Shown here: positions 1 through 6,648 of the stretch, in pieces
Position numbering within the stretch: position 1 is the first letter of the stretch
Layout of the letters: each line of letters starts with the position of its first letter
Source: Bacillota bacterium
Lineage (GTDB): Bacteria; Bacillota; Clostridia; Lachnospirales; Lachnospiraceae
DNA: 36,504 bases
Assembly (NCBI GenBank): GCA_023663285.1
Contig: JAMPHT010000034.1
Span: 1 to 36,504, forward strand
Direction of reading: 5' to 3'
Program-made: the position numbers and the translations under genes
Notes under the pieces: generated by a model
The model's input: the letters and a program-made list of their open reading frames with translations, nothing else
The model's database searches: none
Told to the model about the DNA's origin: nothing

Positions 1-52
1 CACTTTTGATATAAGACCTTATCACTTCTTCCTCGTCAAATAAACTCATCAT
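1..52 (-). CDS. Start of an unidentified protein, cut by the window edge
   Basis: Only the first 17 codons are present; they read MMSLFDEEEVIRSYIKS and run off the left edge. A strong AGGAGG ribosome binding site lies about 11 bases before the ATG at 52, and a second ATG follows directly. The gene comes about 70 bases after the stop of the 402-residue protein on the same strand, so it is probably the third member of that small operon. Too little is visible to assign a family. Confidence 0.6.
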   Translation of the reverse strand, partial: MMSLFDEEEVIRSYIKS

Positions 53-123
53 AATTGACACAACCTCCTTTTCCCTGTCAAGCAGATACTCTCTTAACAC
101 ATTTTTGAAGCTGCTCACATTGC

Positions 124-1332
124 TTAATTATCATTTGAAATCGCCGATATTTCATCCGATACCACATCATTTGCAACAGTAGACATATGATTATTGGTAT
201 CCTGTCTTAAATTTTCATACGCTGCTTCTGTCGGTTTAGAAATTTCCAAACTCATTGTGGTTTCCATACCTCCAACAGACATTGTAACCATCAGGACTCT
301 TGAGCCGTCCGGCTTCACCACGATTTCTGATCGCGTTTGTTCTTCCTGCAGCCTCTCCATATCCTCTTCCGTTGTGGTCAGTTCAAAATCAATATCCTTT
401 TCCGTCAACCACTCAACCCAATTTTTGTAATCGCCGGTCATATTTCCCGTGATTGCACCGCTCTCGAAAGCTTCTTTGATCTTTGAGTATATGGTGCTGT
501 CATATCCGGAATATAATATACCCCAGCCTTTTGCTGGATCTTGAGCATTGTAATATACCATTCCGCCTATCCCAATCGACAAAACTCCTGTCTCATCTCT
601 CACTTTAGTACCCATGATCTCACCTATTGCGAAGTTCAGAGCCATCTCCTTAGTCTTTACTAAAGAAGGATATTTTTCTAAATAAATATTTGCCAACTCA
701 TCCAGTTTTTTGGCCTGTTCTTCATCCTCAATGATCATGCTGCCGCCATTCCCTTCGGCTCCTTTCTTTTTTATGGCTACAATGCCGGTTGTCTTATCCC
801 GCTCCAGCGTAAAATTCTCATTGACGTCCGTGTACTGCAATTCGTCTACGCCCATAAATTCCTCAAGCAGTTCTTCCAGCGAAGCATCCACTCCCCATGC
901 GCCCATGAATCCGCCAAATTGATCCGTTTCCGTCAAATACTTTTTCCCTGTTTCGGGATCGATCTGCGAGGATGTAAGCTTGGGATCAAAACTCATAGTT
1001 TCTCCCGTTTCCTTGTTGTAGATGCGCCAATGCCCCTTAACTCCTTCTTCGGTATATATTGATGCAGCGTACTTATCATTTTGCACAGCCGCAAGATTAC
1101 CGGATACTTGTACGCCAAGGTTAGCAAGAGAAATTTTATTGTTCGTTCTGGAACTCATGCTTCGATATGCCCCATATGCGGTCAGCCTATTTTGATCTGA
1201 TACTATATGGAAATCTGATGCAGTTGCAGCTCCAACCCGGTCAAATAATGCAGCGCCTTTATTCCGGTTATTGTTTTGATTTCTGCTTATATAAGTATAT
1301 GTATCCGCACGTCCCATCCTACTAATATCCAT
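124..1332 (-). CDS. Uncharacterised 402-residue protein, N-terminal signature shared with its neighbour
   Basis: I do not recognise the family. The protein is acidic and soluble in character: no signal peptide, no membrane segment, no cysteine motif. The first 15 residues (MDISRMGRADTYTYI) closely match those of the upstream neighbour (MSISGIGSVNSYIYN), fitting M-x-I-S-x-[IM]-G-x4-Y-x-Y, while the rest of the two proteins shows no clear similarity by eye. The middle is rich in Glu and Lys; a stretch near residues 240-265 contains several glycines (VLSIGIGGMVYYN). The C-terminal ~60 residues are polar. The ATG at 1332 has GGAGG nine bases upstream. It lies 23 bases after its neighbour and is probably cotranscribed with it. 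No function is proposed. Confidence 0.75.
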   Translation of the reverse strand: MDISRMGRADTYTYISRNQNNNRNKGAALFDRVGAATASDFHIVSDQNRLTAYGAYRSMSSRTNNKISLANLGVQVSGNLAAVQNDKYAASIYTEEGVKGHWRIYNKETGETMSFDPKLTSSQIDPETGKKYLTETDQFGGFMGAWGVDASLEELLEEFMGVDELQYTDVNENFTLERDKTTGIVAIKKKGAEGNGGSMIIEDEEQAKKLDELANIYLEKYPSLVKTKEMALNFAIGEIMGTKVRDETGVLSIGIGGMVYYNAQDPAKGWGILYSGYDSTIYSKIKEAFESGAITGNMTGDYKNWVEWLTEKDIDFELTTTEEDMERLQEEQTRSEIVVKPDGSRVLMVTMSVGGMETTMSLEISKPTEAAYENLRQDTNNHMSTVANDVVSDEISAISNDN

Positions 1333-1355
1333 TTTTTATGTCCTCCAAATTATCT

Positions 1356-2183
1356 TCATCTCTCTGAGAGAGGTATATACAACAGTTCTTCATAACGCTT
1401 CACAGCTTTCTGATGGATAGAACCGGGAACACCTACCTTATTACCGACTTCCTCCACCCTCCCATTCCTTACTTCGCACACGGTATCATTGATCATGAAC
1501 TCCTTATCAGTATCCACACCTAGTTCTTTCAGAAACCCTAACATCATAGATGTGCTGATTGTTGCACGGTGCAATGCAGAAAATGCCTGTTGGTCGCCAA
1601 AATGGATTAATGCACTCAATCCAAATGCAAATGTACCTGCATTTTCATAATCCTTTGCCGTACCATTGCCGTAGCTGTCGACCCTTACCCTGTCGCTCTC
1701 CACCGTAAATCTGTACCCGTTGCCAAATTCAAATGTGTCACCTACGCCAATGCTGAGACGGTTTCTTAAGGGATCATAACCCGTCGGATGTGTGGTCTTA
1801 TATGGCTGTGTTATTGTTCCAAAAATGTTTATTTCTTCTTGTGTGTACTCTACCGCCGCATTCGCAGTAAAAACTTTCTCTCCATTGACATAATAGACAG
1901 AGGTGGTCGCATCCAACGTCTCCGATGTTATCTCAATCTCATCTTCCTGAAGGTTTTCCAGAACATTTTTCCCAAACATCCCCTCTTCCATCAAATGGAG
2001 CATCTTTTTGACACTGCCCTTGCGCTGTTGGTCAAAACCATTTAAAGCAGCAGAGTCCTTTCCGTCCAGTTCATCATTAAAGTAATCCACGAATTCGTCT
2101 TCTTTACCATCTTTTGTCGATAATTTCCCCGTCTTCATGTTATAAATGTAAGAGTTAACACTCCCGATTCCACTAATACTCAT
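1356..2183 (-). CDS. Uncharacterised 275-residue protein, first gene of the paired set
   Basis: I do not recognise the family. The protein has no signal peptide or membrane segment. After the shared N-terminal signature it continues with a polar stretch (NMKTGKLSTKDGKEDEFVDY) that looks like a surface or assembly region. Residues ~75-125 appear beta-rich and ~140-180 hold the sequence VGDTFEFGNGYRFTVESD. The ATG at 2183 follows AAGGAGGAG by about ten bases. It is the first gene of a short leftward operon with the 402-residue protein and the partial gene at the window edge. A perfect 8-bp dyad lies just upstream (2216-2241). Base composition is lower in GC than the core genes to the right, which fits accessory DNA. 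Confidence 0.75.
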   Translation of the reverse strand: MSISGIGSVNSYIYNMKTGKLSTKDGKEDEFVDYFNDELDGKDSAALNGFDQQRKGSVKKMLHLMEEGMFGKNVLENLQEDEIEITSETLDATTSVYYVNGEKVFTANAAVEYTQEEINIFGTITQPYKTTHPTGYDPLRNRLSIGVGDTFEFGNGYRFTVESDRVRVDSYGNGTAKDYENAGTFAFGLSALIHFGDQQAFSALHRATISTSMMLGFLKELGVDTDKEFMINDTVCEVRNGRVEEVGNKVGVPGSIHQKAVKRYEELLYIPLSER

Positions 2184-2215
2184 TTTTGACCTTCTCCTCC
2201 TTTTCCGTTTCTGCT

Positions 2216-2241
2216 ACAATTCTTCTGTCATTCAGAATTGT
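2216..2241. promoter_or_regulatory. Short dyad upstream of the paired-gene operon, possible operator
   Basis: ACAATTCT at 2216-2223 and AGAATTGT at 2234-2241 form a perfect 8-bp inverted repeat with a 10-base centre, 33 bases before the start codon at 2183. I could not see a convincing -35/-10 pair next to it. It could be an operator or chance. Confidence 0.25.
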
Positions 2242-2363
2242 GTCGCTCTCCCGATAAGGACCAAGCGAACCGCCATGATGGCTGCAATGAATCATTACTC
2301 CAAGGCACTCCCCCTTTCTGATAATGCTCTTCTGTAAATAACATCGCAATCTCTATGACATTT

Positions 2364-2419
2364 AGTATCTGGAGGATCTTTCCTTTGAGGCGAGTTCCTT
2401 TCATTCCGTATACGGAAGA
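2364..2419 (+). pseudogene. 56-bp fragment matching part of the membrane-protein gene at 9270-9956
   Basis: These 56 bases match the reverse complement of 9480-9535 with one difference (T at 2377 against C). At 9.5 kb the segment encodes YLEDLSFEASSFHSVYGR within an intact gene. Read on the plus strand here, it encodes the same residues, but a TAG stands directly before the Tyr codon and the upstream frame has several more stops. Similarity ends abruptly on both sides. I take it as the remnant of a paralogue or of a local duplication. Confidence 0.6.
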
Positions 2420-2435
2420 GCCACAGGACATACAC

Positions 2436-2475
2436 AAAAAAGACAGCGGAAACCTAAAATGTTCAACGCTGTCCT
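2436..2475 (-). terminator. Orphan intrinsic terminator, leftward
   Basis: GACAGCG (2442-2448) pairs with CGCTGTC (2467-2473) around an 18-base loop. On the minus strand the stem is followed by a run of six T residues. No intact minus-strand gene ends just upstream of it; the next one to the right, rluD, has its own terminator at 3217. It may belong to a deleted gene or block read-through into the paired-gene operon. Confidence 0.5.
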
Positions 2476-2600
2476 TAGCCTTTTCCTTTTACGGAAATCC
2501 ACATCCTTGTATTTACAGAATACTGAATTAATTATCGGATGATTGTGGAATTTCCTTTAGTCTTTATAAGACAAATCGACAAATAACACAGTGATACCTA

Positions 2601-2785
2601 ACCTTTTTATTAAAGATTGATTGCAGTTACATTTTGGCGTTGTTTTGCATTTTTTTCCCGTTAATTGCCAGTGGTTGGATTGCAGAATATTTTGGATGGA
2701 TATTTCTCTGCTTTAGGCAATACCCTTTTATTTCATACGGCAATTACCGCAAATTTTGTTCCTAAATTGAAAAAGCTATAACATT
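2601..2785 (+). pseudogene. Frameshifted remnant of the C-terminal end of an MFS-like transporter
   Basis: In one plus-strand frame (codons from 2619) the sequence reads SYILALFCIFFPLIASGW followed by IAEYFGWIF, which resembles a late transmembrane helix and loop of major facilitator proteins. The likely continuation, ALGNTLLFHTAI followed by FVPKLKKL and a stop, is in another frame, so at least one frameshift lies near 2710. No start codon or intact upstream part is present, and an in-frame TGA stands at 2592. Assignment to the major facilitator superfamily is by sequence character only. The remainder of 2184-2872 holds the 56-bp fragment, an orphan terminator and a promoter but no intact gene. 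Confidence 0.45.
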
Positions 2786-2806
2786 CAATCATGAGGCTGA
2801 GCCAGA

Positions 2807-2835
2807 TTGAAATCCAAAACGGACTGCGTTATAAT
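2807..2835 (+). promoter_or_regulatory. Sigma-A type promoter for the small plus-strand gene
   Basis: TTGAAA (2807-2812), a 17-base spacer and a perfect TATAAT (2830-2835) precede the gene at 2873. Predicted transcription start is near 2842, giving a short leader with a GAGAGGAG ribosome binding site. Confidence 0.7.
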
Positions 2836-2872
2836 CAAAGCAGGATCTAAGATATGAGAGGAGCGAATTATC

Positions 2873-3220
2873 TTGAAAGGATCGTCATACTTTTTGGGCA
2901 TAGCAGTCACGAAAAGCATACGGGCTGTTTTGTTTGCATTTCAGCCCGGAAAAGACAGAGACAGAGTCACTCTGAAGTCCTGTACCGGATGGGTCAGGCA
3001 CAGAGGCAGATTTTATGAAGGCAGGACCTATACGTTTGTTTTGGATGCGCAACTGCAGTCGGGAGATGCAGAAGTATCTTTGCTGGATAGGAATAAGCAG
3101 CCCCTGCTTAAGCTGAACAGGCAGTTTCCATCCCAATCAATAGATTTAGATGGGAAAAGCAGATACTATCTGCGCTGGGAATTTAAAAACGCTTCCGGAA
3201 AGTGTGAATTACGCTGGTAA
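2873..3220 (+). CDS. Small uncharacterised protein with beta-rich C-terminus, TTG start
   Basis: This is the only convincing plus-strand gene in the window. It encodes 115 residues from a TTG at 2873, with AGAGGAG about nine bases upstream and a textbook promoter at 2807-2835. Residues ~50-115 look like a small beta-sandwich (YTFVLDAQL...AEVSLLDRNKQPLL...YYLRWEFKNASGKCELRW). This pattern is familiar from small extracytoplasmic or lipoprotein domains of Firmicutes, but there is no signal peptide or lipobox here; the N-terminus is basic and slightly hydrophobic. It may have lost its signal region. An alternative ATG at 2854 opens another frame that stops early, so I prefer the TTG. It converges with the rluD operon, and a shared hairpin follows its stop. 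Confidence 0.55.
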   Translation: MKGSSYFLGIAVTKSIRAVLFAFQPGKDRDRVTLKSCTGWVRHRGRFYEGRTYTFVLDAQLQSGDAEVSLLDRNKQPLLKLNRQFPSQSIDLDGKSRYYLRWEFKNASGKCELRW

Positions 3221-3242
3221 AAAAGTGCCGCAAGCGGCACTT
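3217..3242 (-). terminator. Terminator of the aroB-lspA-rluD operon
   Basis: AAGTGCCGC and GCGGCACTT pair perfectly (3223-3242). On the minus strand the stem is followed by six T residues (3219-3224). It sits about 70 bases past the rluD stop. Read rightward it directly follows the stop of the 2873 gene but lacks a T-run, so it is mainly a leftward terminator. Confidence 0.8.
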
Positions 3243-3243
3243 C

Positions 3244-3264
3244 AAAGAATGCTTCGCATTCTTT
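3244..3264. repeat. Second hairpin of the convergent junction (AAAGAATGC palindrome)
   Basis: AAAGAATGC and GCATTCTTT form a perfect 9-bp stem around TTC. No T-run follows on either side. Its AAGAAT...ATTCTT ends resemble those of the larger palindromes between mutS and mutL (28080-28271). Confidence 0.55.
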
Positions 3265-3313
3265 CCCGGCTGCGGCGGAGATTCACATAAGGCTGACAGA
3301 GCAGTGATTTAAG

Positions 3314-4234
3314 CTATTGCAGCACCTCCAGCAAATGTCGGAAATACTCCGGCAGCGGAGCCTCTATTTCTATATATTCTCCTGTAGAGGGATGGCGGAA
3401 GCCCAGGGTCCCTGCATGGAGAGTCTGTCCTGTCAGGCGAAAAGGGCATTTCCGGCCGCCGCAGTACAGCTCGTCTCCCAGCAGAGGATGCCCGATACTG
3501 GCCATATGGACGCGAATCTGGTGGGTCCGTCCCGTCTCCAGCGCGCACTCGATATGGGTAAAGTCCCGAAAACGCTTAAGCACCCTGTAATGGGTCACCG
3601 CCCGTTTCCCGTTCCGTTCATTTACAGCCATTCTTTTTCGCTCTGTGGGGTGTCTGCCGATGGGCCTGTCCACAGTTCCCTCGTCCTCCTTCAACACGCC
3701 GTAACAGACAGCCTCATAGCGTCTGGTAACTGTATGGGCTTTCAGCTGCTCCGCAATGCAACTGTGAGCGGCGTCATTTTTGCACACAATGACGCTGCCT
3801 GTGGTATCCATATCAATGCGATGGACAATGCCGGGACGCATCACTCCGTTGATGCCGGAAAGCCCGTCGCCGCAGTGATACATCAGAGCGTTTACCAGGG
3901 TGCCGCTATAATGACCTGCCGCCGGATGCACCACCATTCCCTTGGGCTTGTTGACCACGATCACGTCTCCATCCTCATACAGGATGTCCAGAGGGATGTT
4001 TTCCGGCGCGATCTTGGGCTCCACTGCCTCAGGCAGCTCGAACTCCACCAGATCCTCCAGACGCACCCGATAGCTTGCCTTTGCGGCGGCGCCGTTTACC
4101 CTGACGTTTCCGGCCTGGATCATTTTCTGAATAAAAGAACGCGACAAAGAATCCATAAGCAGCGCAAGGCACTTATCGATTCTTTCGTCCTCTTCTCTCT
4201 CTGTGATTTCAAAGCAAAATCTGTCCATATCCAT
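3314..4234 (-). CDS. rluD: RluD-type 23S rRNA pseudouridine synthase
   Basis: Encodes 306 residues of the RluA/RluD family, which converts specific uridines of 23S rRNA to pseudouridine. An N-terminal S4-like RNA-binding region (~residues 17-65, with SRSFIQKMIQAGNVRVNG) is followed by the catalytic domain. The active-site motif HRIDMDTTG (consensus HRLDxDTSG) gives catalytic Asp at about residue 141, and the C-terminal GRTHQIRVHMASIGHPLLGD motif is intact. A TTG directly precedes the chosen ATG at 4234, and another ATG lies at 4228; the ribosome binding site is weak, so the exact start is uncertain. It is the last gene after aroB and lspA; lspA-rluD adjacency is common in Firmicutes. A strong terminator follows. 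Confidence 0.93.
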   Translation of the reverse strand: MDMDRFCFEITEREEDERIDKCLALLMDSLSRSFIQKMIQAGNVRVNGAAAKASYRVRLEDLVEFELPEAVEPKIAPENIPLDILYEDGDVIVVNKPKGMVVHPAAGHYSGTLVNALMYHCGDGLSGINGVMRPGIVHRIDMDTTGSVIVCKNDAAHSCIAEQLKAHTVTRRYEAVCYGVLKEDEGTVDRPIGRHPTERKRMAVNERNGKRAVTHYRVLKRFRDFTHIECALETGRTHQIRVHMASIGHPLLGDELYCGGRKCPFRLTGQTLHAGTLGFRHPSTGEYIEIEAPLPEYFRHLLEVLQ

Positions 4235-4249
4235 CAACCGTGCTTTTTC

Positions 4250-4300
4250 CGGTCCTCTGCTTCACCTGATTCTCCGCTTCACCCGGTCCTCTACTTCATT
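4250..4300. repeat. Three 17-bp tandem units between lspA and rluD
   Basis: Plus-strand units CGGTCCTCTGCTTCACC (4250-4266), TGATTCTCCGCTTCACC (4267-4283) and CGGTCCTCTACTTCATT (4284-4300) repeat every 17 bases. The array runs from the last codons of lspA into the spacer before rluD. It is short and imperfect, but the period matches the longer array after miaA. Confidence 0.5.
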
Positions 4301-4833
4301 TCCCGATATCTGTTCTGCTTGAAATTTAAAAACTCCAGGTCTTTTTCCTGAAACACAAACAGAAACAGGATAAACAGTCCGATAACGGAAACCACGATAT
4401 AGCAGTCTGCCACGTTAAAAATGGGGAAATTGATCAGTACAAAGGAGATAAAATCCACCACATAATCAAACCGGAAGCGGTCTATCATGTTTCCAATCCC
4501 GCCGGCAATGACAGCCGCCAGTAAAATATGCACGATCCGGAATTTCTTTTCCCCCGGAAGCTTAAACAGAAAGAACAGGATAACCGCCAGGAAAACAAAC
4601 CCTACAAACAGGATAAAAAACTTTTGATTCTGCAGCATACCGAAGGCGGAACCCCTGTTCTCCAGATAGTCCAGCTCCAGCACATCCTGTATCAAGACCA
4701 CCGCCGGATTATTTTTCAATCTTGTGATCGCCAGGTATTTCGTAAACTGATCCAATAACAGCAGCAGCGCCGTCACCACCATGTCGATCAGCAGCATGAT
4801 CACTTTTGCACGCTTTTGACTCTTTTTATTCAT
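4291..4833 (-). CDS. lspA: Lipoprotein signal peptidase (signal peptidase II)
   Basis: Encodes a 180-residue membrane aspartyl protease that cleaves prolipoprotein signal peptides after lipidation. Four hydrophobic segments are visible (~11-28, 70-92, 100-117, 134-160). Catalytic aspartates are Asp127 in DYVVDF and Asp143 in FNVADCYI, and the NRGSAFG motif is present near residue 60. The start at 4833 is chosen because AAGAGG lies six bases upstream; it overlaps the aroB stop by eight bases, suggesting translational coupling. In-frame ATGs further upstream would extend deep into aroB. Substrates in this window would include the lipobox-bearing carboxypeptidase and the von Willebrand A lipoprotein. 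Confidence 0.93.
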   Translation of the reverse strand: MNKKSQKRAKVIMLLIDMVVTALLLLLDQFTKYLAITRLKNNPAVVLIQDVLELDYLENRGSAFGMLQNQKFFILFVGFVFLAVILFFLFKLPGEKKFRIVHILLAAVIAGGIGNMIDRFRFDYVVDFISFVLINFPIFNVADCYIVVSVIGLFILFLFVFQEKDLEFLNFKQNRYREMK

Positions 4834-5935
4834 GTGCATCCTCTTCACTGAAATAAATTTCGTTGATTGCCGCCAGAAGCTCCTCATCCGTCACCGTGCT
4901 GTCCAGCACAGCCTTCCCTATCTTCTTCAGCAGCACAAATTTGATCTTTCCGGATTCCATTTTCTTGTCTGACTTCGTCAGTCTCAAGATTTCCTCCGGG
5001 TCGATGTCCTCCACCGAAATGGGCAGATTAAAAGGTACAAACATATCCCGGATCTCGTAGTATTCCTCCATGGAAAGCAGTTCCTTTTTCCAGGAAATAT
5101 AAGCTGCAGCCACTGCCCCCAGCGCGACACATTCGCCGTGGAACAGTTCAAAGTTCTTTGCCTTTTCAATGGCGTGTCCCACAGTATGTCCAAAGTTCAG
5201 CAGCGCCCTCTCGCCCTGCTCCGTAGGGTCCTTTTCCACCACCAGCTTTTTTACGGTACAGCTGCGAAGCAGCATTTCCTCAAGCACATCCATGTCCCGC
5301 TCACAGATTTCATACATATTCTCAATCAGCCATTCGTAAAACCCGGCGTCTTTGATCAATCCGTGCTTCATCACCTCTGCGAAGCCGGCAAAGAACTGCC
5401 TGTCGTCCAAAGTCTTAAGCGTTTCCAGATTCATGTACACAAGGCGGGGCATTTTGAAAGCGCCTACCATATTTTTATAGCCGTCAAAGTCCACGCCGGT
5501 CTTGCCGCCGATACTGCTGTCCGCCTGGGCAAGCAGCGTGGTGGGCACCTGGACAAAATCGACTCCCCGCAGATAGGTCGCTGCAATAAAGCCTGTGGTA
5601 TCTCCCACGACGCCTCCTCCTAAGGCCAGCAGCAAATCCTTCCGGTCAAAGCCCTCTCTGATCAGAAATTGATAGGCGTCCCTGACAGTATCCAGGGTTT
5701 TATTTTCTTCGCCGTCCGGGAAGGTATACTTTACCGCCTTCAGGCACTTTCCCTGCAGCAGTGCAAGAACACTGTCCCCGTAGATCTCATCCACCTTTGA
5801 ATCTGTGACGATGCAGACTCTCCTGTTTCCTGCTCCCAGATTCTCCAGCTCAGGTACAAGCTCCTGAAACCCTTTGGTGAATACAATATCATAACAGGGC
5901 TTTTTATTATACAAAATCTGTAATCTCTGTGACAT
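4826..5935 (-). CDS. aroB: 3-dehydroquinate synthase
   Basis: Encodes 369 residues. The enzyme makes 3-dehydroquinate from DAHP in the shikimate pathway, using NAD and a divalent metal. Visible motifs are GGGVVGD (106-112, nucleotide binding), PTTLLAQADSSIGGKTG (131-147), and the histidines of GHTVGHAIE and HGECVALG that belong to the metal site. The ATG at 5935 has GAGAGG about eight bases upstream and aligns with the usual start; a GTG at 5953 is a less likely alternative. It begins a separate unit after the sepF terminator and overlaps lspA. No other aro gene is nearby, so it looks like an isolated pathway gene placed in a division-associated locus. Confidence 0.94.
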   Translation of the reverse strand: MSQRLQILYNKKPCYDIVFTKGFQELVPELENLGAGNRRVCIVTDSKVDEIYGDSVLALLQGKCLKAVKYTFPDGEENKTLDTVRDAYQFLIREGFDRKDLLLALGGGVVGDTTGFIAATYLRGVDFVQVPTTLLAQADSSIGGKTGVDFDGYKNMVGAFKMPRLVYMNLETLKTLDDRQFFAGFAEVMKHGLIKDAGFYEWLIENMYEICERDMDVLEEMLLRSCTVKKLVVEKDPTEQGERALLNFGHTVGHAIEKAKNFELFHGECVALGAVAAAYISWKKELLSMEEYYEIRDMFVPFNLPISVEDIDPEEILRLTKSDKKMESGKIKFVLLKKIGKAVLDSTVTDEELLAAINEIYFSEEDAHE

Positions 5936-6030
5936 ACCTTTATCCTCTCTCACCTTGAAGTCTTTCCCGCCTGTCTCAAAATTTTCTACCTGTGCGGTTG
6001 CAATCCAATAGTTTTCCTCTTCCTATTCAA

Positions 6031-6060
6031 TAAAGGAAAGAGTCCGCAAGGCGCGGACTC
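6031..6060 (-). terminator. Terminator after sepF
   Basis: GAGTCCGC (6040-6047) pairs with GCGGACTC (6053-6060) around a 5-base loop. On the minus strand it is followed by TTTCCTTTATTG. The adjoining 14-mer TCCTATTCAATAAA (6021-6034) recurs next to a terminator at 31024-31037. Confidence 0.6.
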
Positions 6061-6118
6061 GCACGTTTTTTCTCTGATAATGTTTCAGTTTCAGCCGACC
6101 TGTTTTAAAAAGCTGTAG

Positions 6119-6646
6119 TTATCGGCTGTTGATCGGCATCTCAAAGGAACCGCCGAATATATCCTGGAAATCGCCTGAAATATCCACGCTTGCAGGTGTG
6201 ATGATAAAAATGTAATGAGAGATCTTCTGCAGGTTGCCGGAGATAGCATAGCAGGAACCACTGGTGAAATCAATGATCCTCTGCGCCACATCCACGTCCA
6301 GACCTTCCAGATTCAACACCACGGTCCTGTTTGCAAGAAGGGTCTCCGTGATCTCTCTTGCATCCTCGACGGAAGTGGGCTTGATCACACACACCTCCAT
6401 ACCGGTGCCGCCTGCCGACCTTCTCGCCGCAGGCTGCTTGATAGGAGTGATCTTACTGGCGGGAGCAGTCCTTCTTGGAGCCCTGTCATCCGCCTCATCC
6501 TCATCTTTCAGCTTCTGTGCCTGTGCTTTACGGGAGGGAGCCGGTTCTACTTCTTCATCATCATCCAGGTAATCCTCATCAAAATATTCATCATCATCCT
6601 CACCGTTCAGCTTCATGTAATTCAAAAACTTGTCCATTACCCCCAT
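6119..6646 (-). CDS. sepF: Cell division protein SepF
   Basis: Encodes 175 residues. SepF forms rings that bundle FtsZ filaments and anchor them to the membrane at the septum. The N-terminal helix (MGVMDKFLNYMKL) is the expected membrane anchor. An acidic and then basic linker covers ~residues 15-80, and the SepF core follows (~82-165, with VVLNLEGLDVDVAQRIIDF and GSCYAISGNLQKI). The ATG at 6646 lies two bases after the yggS stop with only a weak ribosome binding site, so translation is probably coupled to yggS. A terminator follows. The usual downstream partners in Firmicutes (ylmG, ylmH, divIVA) are absent here. Confidence 0.95.
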   Translation of the reverse strand: MGVMDKFLNYMKLNGEDDDEYFDEDYLDDDEEVEPAPSRKAQAQKLKDEDEADDRAPRRTAPASKITPIKQPAARRSAGGTGMEVCVIKPTSVEDAREITETLLANRTVVLNLEGLDVDVAQRIIDFTSGSCYAISGNLQKISHYIFIITPASVDISGDFQDIFGGSFEMPINSR

Positions 6647-6648
6647 AT

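Noticed and set aside
2228-2437. Minus-strand 69-codon open frame upstream of the paired genes
   Set aside because: It is antisense to the 56-bp gene fragment, ends in unnatural-looking sequence and has no good ribosome binding site. I treat the plus-strand reading as the meaningful one.
3317-4351. Long plus-strand open frame (344 codons) opposite rluD and lspA
   Set aside because: It is antisense to two clearly conserved genes, has no ribosome binding site and its composition is typical of a shadow frame.
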